From positions 558,001-622,000 of the forward strand of contig JAGRKV010000051.1 of the NCBI GenBank assembly GCA_020442165.1: a stretch of 64,000 nt of DNA, written 5' to 3'. Shown here piece by piece: positions 60,699 through 64,000 of the stretch (its first letter is position 1; each line of letters begins with the position of its first letter). A program made the translations under genes and the position numbers. The DNA comes from Hyphomicrobiaceae bacterium (GTDB lineage: Bacteria > Pseudomonadota > Alphaproteobacteria > Rhizobiales > Hyphomicrobiaceae). The notes under the pieces were generated by a model that saw only the letters and a program-made list of their open reading frames with translations, was not told the DNA's origin and searched no databases.

Positions 60699-61646
60699 AT
60701 GGCGCGCCAGTTCGGTGTTGCGGGTCTTGCGTTGGTTTTTGGACTTTTTTCATTGTGCGGATTTTTCAACGCTGATGGGGTGCGTGCGGAGACGCCTCAG
60801 AGCAATCTCGAGGGCGACCTTTCGTCCGCGATCGCGAAGTCCAATGCCTATATCGGCCTGATGAACCGTACGCTGAGGGCGGTCGAATCCTGGCAGCGCT
60901 ATGCGAGCTGGGTGAACGTCAAGAAGGGGCCGACCGGCCGGGAGCGCTATATCGATTACGGGCTTTATTCGCTCTACGACGTGAAGGGCGAGATCGAGAA
61001 GGCGCGCGGTGTCATCGGCACGGAACCGGTGACGCCCGAACTCGATGCGGCGTTCACGCGCTACATCGAGGCTTATGAGGCGTTGGCACCGCTCATTACG
61101 ACAGCGGAAGGCTACTACGAGCGAAAGGACTACAAGTCCGACAAGATGGTGGAGGGAAAAGCTCTGCACGCAAAGCTGGTGCCGGCAGCCGAAGCCTTCC
61201 TGAAATCTCGCGCCGAGGTCGAAACGCTCATGGGCGCCTATAAGCGTGATCTCGACAACCGTGCGCTTGCTGCGATTGCGGCACAGGAAGGACAGGGGCC
61301 CAACTGGCACGTCAAGAACGTGATGATGTTGGCGCAGGATGTGATCGAGAAATTGCCACAGGGGCGGCAGCCAGCCGACATGAAGGCATTCGATGCGGCG
61401 CTAGACAGCTATGCCAAGGCCGTGCGCAGTTTCGATGAGTTCGCTCATTCCTATCCCGGCAAGTTCTCCGCTTTCGAAAGCCAGCCGCGCTCGCTTCTGG
61501 GCAAGCTGCGCGAGATCCGTGACAAGCTGGCGAAGGCGAAGGGGCGCGTCCGGGATCAATTCGTCGGCATGGACCTCACGTTCCTCATCAGCGAGTACAA
61601 CATGATGGTGTCCACCTCGCAGATGGCGACGCGGTTTGGGAAGTGA
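60699..61646 (+). CDS. DUF3829-family secreted/anchored helical protein
   Basis: A 315-residue protein. A signal peptide (MARQFGVAGLALVFGLFSLC, cleaved near GVRAE) is followed by an all-helical body consistent with the DUF3829/YiiG family, with periodic Tyr/Leu pattern (SNAYIGLMNRTLRAVESWQR, YYERKDYKSDKMVEGKALHA). The ATG at 60699 has GGAGG six bases upstream; the frame opens at 60672 with GTG. Role unknown; probably periplasmic. Convergent with prs. Confidence 0.75.
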   Translation: MARQFGVAGLALVFGLFSLCGFFNADGVRAETPQSNLEGDLSSAIAKSNAYIGLMNRTLRAVESWQRYASWVNVKKGPTGRERYIDYGLYSLYDVKGEIEKARGVIGTEPVTPELDAAFTRYIEAYEALAPLITTAEGYYERKDYKSDKMVEGKALHAKLVPAAEAFLKSRAEVETLMGAYKRDLDNRALAAIAAQEGQGPNWHVKNVMMLAQDVIEKLPQGRQPADMKAFDAALDSYAKAVRSFDEFAHSYPGKFSAFESQPRSLLGKLREIRDKLAKAKGRVRDQFVGMDLTFLISEYNMMVSTSQMATRFGK

Positions 61647-61670
61647 GCCATTCGCTATGAATTCAGCGTC

Positions 61671-62603
<933 letters not shown>

Positions 62604-62747
62604 CGTGGGGCCGCCGCCTCGGCCGTCTCCCCGCGCGTCAAAAGGCATTGGACCGCTCCGCCACAGTTCATTTACGCGGTGTCTAGCAATTGGGCCCAGG
62701 CGTGTAAACGGCCCGGGCCCAAAAGGGTGCCAAAGATGTTTATTCTA

Positions 62748-62785
62748 CCGGGCAAAGCCGCCGATCCGTTCGGCGGTACGCCCGG
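62748..62785. terminator. Strong two-part hairpin between the lipoprotein gene and prs
   Basis: CCGGGC-aaa-GCCGCCG / CGGCGG-ta-CGCCCGG with a small loop, starting ten bases after the lipoprotein stop codon (minus strand). There is no T-run, so it may terminate or stabilise the upstream transcript. Confidence 0.4.
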
Positions 62786-62794
62786 CTAGAAGGC

Positions 62795-63823
62795 TCAGTT
62801 CGTCTTGGGTATGAGCTTCATGATGCCCTGGGCGGCGGCTGCGGCGGCGGCATCAGCTGTTGCACCCCAGGCGCCATCGAGCGCGCCAGCGGCGATCTCG
62901 TTTTTCTGGGACACGGTGCCGAGCGACTTCCCGGTCGGATCCTTGACCTGCCAATCAATCTTGATCGGCTGCTTGCCGTCTTTGGCCTGTCCAACCTCCA
63001 CCGCACCTTCGACACGATATGTGGTGCTGCCCGGGGAGGTCGTGAGCGCCACGCCGTTCTTCGACAGTTCACGCTGCAAGGCACTGGTCAAAGAGATGCG
63101 GCCGTCGCCAGGAGCGCCGGTGACATTGGGCACCAGGGCGTTGGTCGGGCCCTTGCCAATGCTGCCGGTGGTCGGTCCGGCGGCGGATGGAGACGCAAGT
63201 GGCGTTGCTGCTGCCGTCCGGACAGCCGATGGCTGTGCCGAGGCAACCGGCGTGGATGCCTGGCTCTGCGTGCCGCGCTGGGTGGCGGCCCACGATGCGA
63301 CCTGGGTGGCAGTCTTCGTCGAAATCGACTCGATCGCCTGCTGGGAAACTGACGACCACGGGTCGCGGTCCGAGCCGGCGCCCAGGATTTCCTCGCCGGT
63401 GATACGGTTGACGCGCTGGCCGGTCGGATCGGTCACGTCCCAGATGTAGGAGACCTTGACGCCGGCCTTTTCACGCGCAGAGACGACATAGCCCCGCAAC
63501 GTGTAGTCGGACTTGTCGGTCGCGTTCTGCGCCACCTGCAGGCTCTGCTTCGTCAGCGCGCCGGTCAGGCTCGACTGCATCTGCTTGGCGACCGATTCCG
63601 GCGCACCGATGACAGGGGCAACGGCAAACCGCGCGCCCGAGGTTGCGACCGGCGCAGCCTGGTTTGCGACCTCGGTTGGCGGCGTGGAGGAATTGGCAGA
63701 GCCCAGTAGGTTGCTTGAGGTCTCGCAGCCCGCGAGACCAATTCCCAGTATGGCGATGGTGCCGGCAAGCGCGACGGATTTCAGACTCCGGCACGCCGCA
63801 GCAGCAGCATAAATGGTCGTCAC
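62795..63823 (-). CDS. Putative lipoprotein with two similar halves, function unknown
   Basis: A 342-residue protein. The signal (VTTIYAAAAACRSLKSVALA, then a hydrophobic core) ends in the lipobox GLAGC, followed by Glu, so no inner-membrane retention signal; an outer-membrane location is likely. The central region is Ala/Ser/Thr/Pro-rich. Two related segments flank it: YTLRGYVVSAREKAGVKVSY / WDVTDPTGQRVNRITGEE and YRVEGAVEVGQAKDGKQPIK / WQVKDPTGKSLGTVSQKNE. Both end in a D-PTG turn, so the protein looks like an internal duplication. The GTG at 63823 with GGGGGAC upstream is preferred to an ATG at 63925. Confidence 0.7.
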   Translation of the reverse strand: MTTIYAAAAACRSLKSVALAGTIAILGIGLAGCETSSNLLGSANSSTPPTEVANQAAPVATSGARFAVAPVIGAPESVAKQMQSSLTGALTKQSLQVAQNATDKSDYTLRGYVVSAREKAGVKVSYIWDVTDPTGQRVNRITGEEILGAGSDRDPWSSVSQQAIESISTKTATQVASWAATQRGTQSQASTPVASAQPSAVRTAAATPLASPSAAGPTTGSIGKGPTNALVPNVTGAPGDGRISLTSALQRELSKNGVALTTSPGSTTYRVEGAVEVGQAKDGKQPIKIDWQVKDPTGKSLGTVSQKNEIAAGALDGAWGATADAAAAAAAQGIMKLIPKTN

Positions 63824-64000
63824 GACGACGTCCCCCTTATTTATGACCCGCTGTTGATCCGGCGGCCGACGTACAAACCCTGCGGCCAAAATCGTTCCCT
63901 CGAAAACCGGTACACACTCGCTCAACGATTAGACAGTGTGGCGGGCTGCTGTCCACCCTCAGGACGGCTCCGTCCTCGATTCTAGCGCTCCGCAACGCAG

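Overview
The window is about 64 kb of GC-rich DNA from an alphaproteobacterium, most likely a Hyphomicrobiales (Rhizobiales) member with methylotroph- or oxalotroph-like C1 metabolism. The placement rests on a TrcR/DUF1013 cell-cycle regulator, the petABC-mtnP-apt neighbourhood, the prs-rplY-pth-ychF block, a MoCo formate dehydrogenase with a fused NuoE/NuoF-type subunit, and formate-tetrahydrofolate ligase. The genus cannot be fixed from the sequence alone. I saw no rRNA, tRNA, CRISPR array, insertion sequence or prophage. Most long antisense reading frames are by-products of GC-rich codon usage.

Layout. 1-13.8 kb: housekeeping and carbon metabolism, with two DUF465 proteins, a membrane-anchored NagZ-like GH3 enzyme, two acyl-CoA synthetases (one PrpE), a TauE/SafE permease, an SDR, TrcR, a MaoC hydratase, RibF and a CPA2 antiporter. 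A compact, self-contained transcription unit for a 26-residue single-span peptide lies at 4.7-4.96 kb. 13.9-30.7 kb: an oxalate/formate island. On the minus strand, in transcription order, are a tripartite tricarboxylate-type transporter (tctC-tctB-tctA), a GntR/FCD regulator, oxalyl-CoA decarboxylase, formyl-CoA transferase, a stand-alone protein resembling the hydrolase domain of 10-formyl-THF dehydrogenase, and formate-THF ligase. Diverging from it on the plus strand are an unpaired, divergent SucC-like subunit and a two-subunit NAD-type formate dehydrogenase. The 8-mer TGGCATAC occurs four times in the two control regions of this island and is a candidate operator for the GntR protein.

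30.7-38.7 kb: a complete cytochrome bd operon (cydA-cydB-cydX-cydD-cydC), including the 47-residue cydX, with an FNR/FixK-type box far upstream, followed by hemF. 38.9-45.8 kb: an ABC exporter, two envelope proteins, trmL and the cytochrome bc1 operon petABC. 45.9-53.5 kb: mtnP, a YeeE/YedE sulfur transporter, a LysR regulator, apt, a zinc-ribbon protein, an unknown protein, mtnA and a class II aldolase. The mtn, apt and aldolase genes fit a methylthioadenosine salvage route of the DHAP-shunt type. 53.5-64 kb: rhomboid protease, type I sulfide:quinone oxidoreductase, DUF3297, ychF, pth, rplY, a DUF3829 protein, prs and a lipoprotein.

How the parts fit together: oxalate would be imported, activated by Frc, decarboxylated by Oxc, and released as formate. 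Formate is either oxidised by the dehydrogenase for NADH or bound to tetrahydrofolate by FtfL for assimilation. Electrons flow to the bc1 and bd branches encoded next door, and the sulfide:quinone oxidoreductase also feeds quinol. The most unusual items are the folate formyl-hydrolase-like protein inside the oxalate operon, the orphan SucC-like protein, the putative GntR regulon, and the small-peptide transcription unit.
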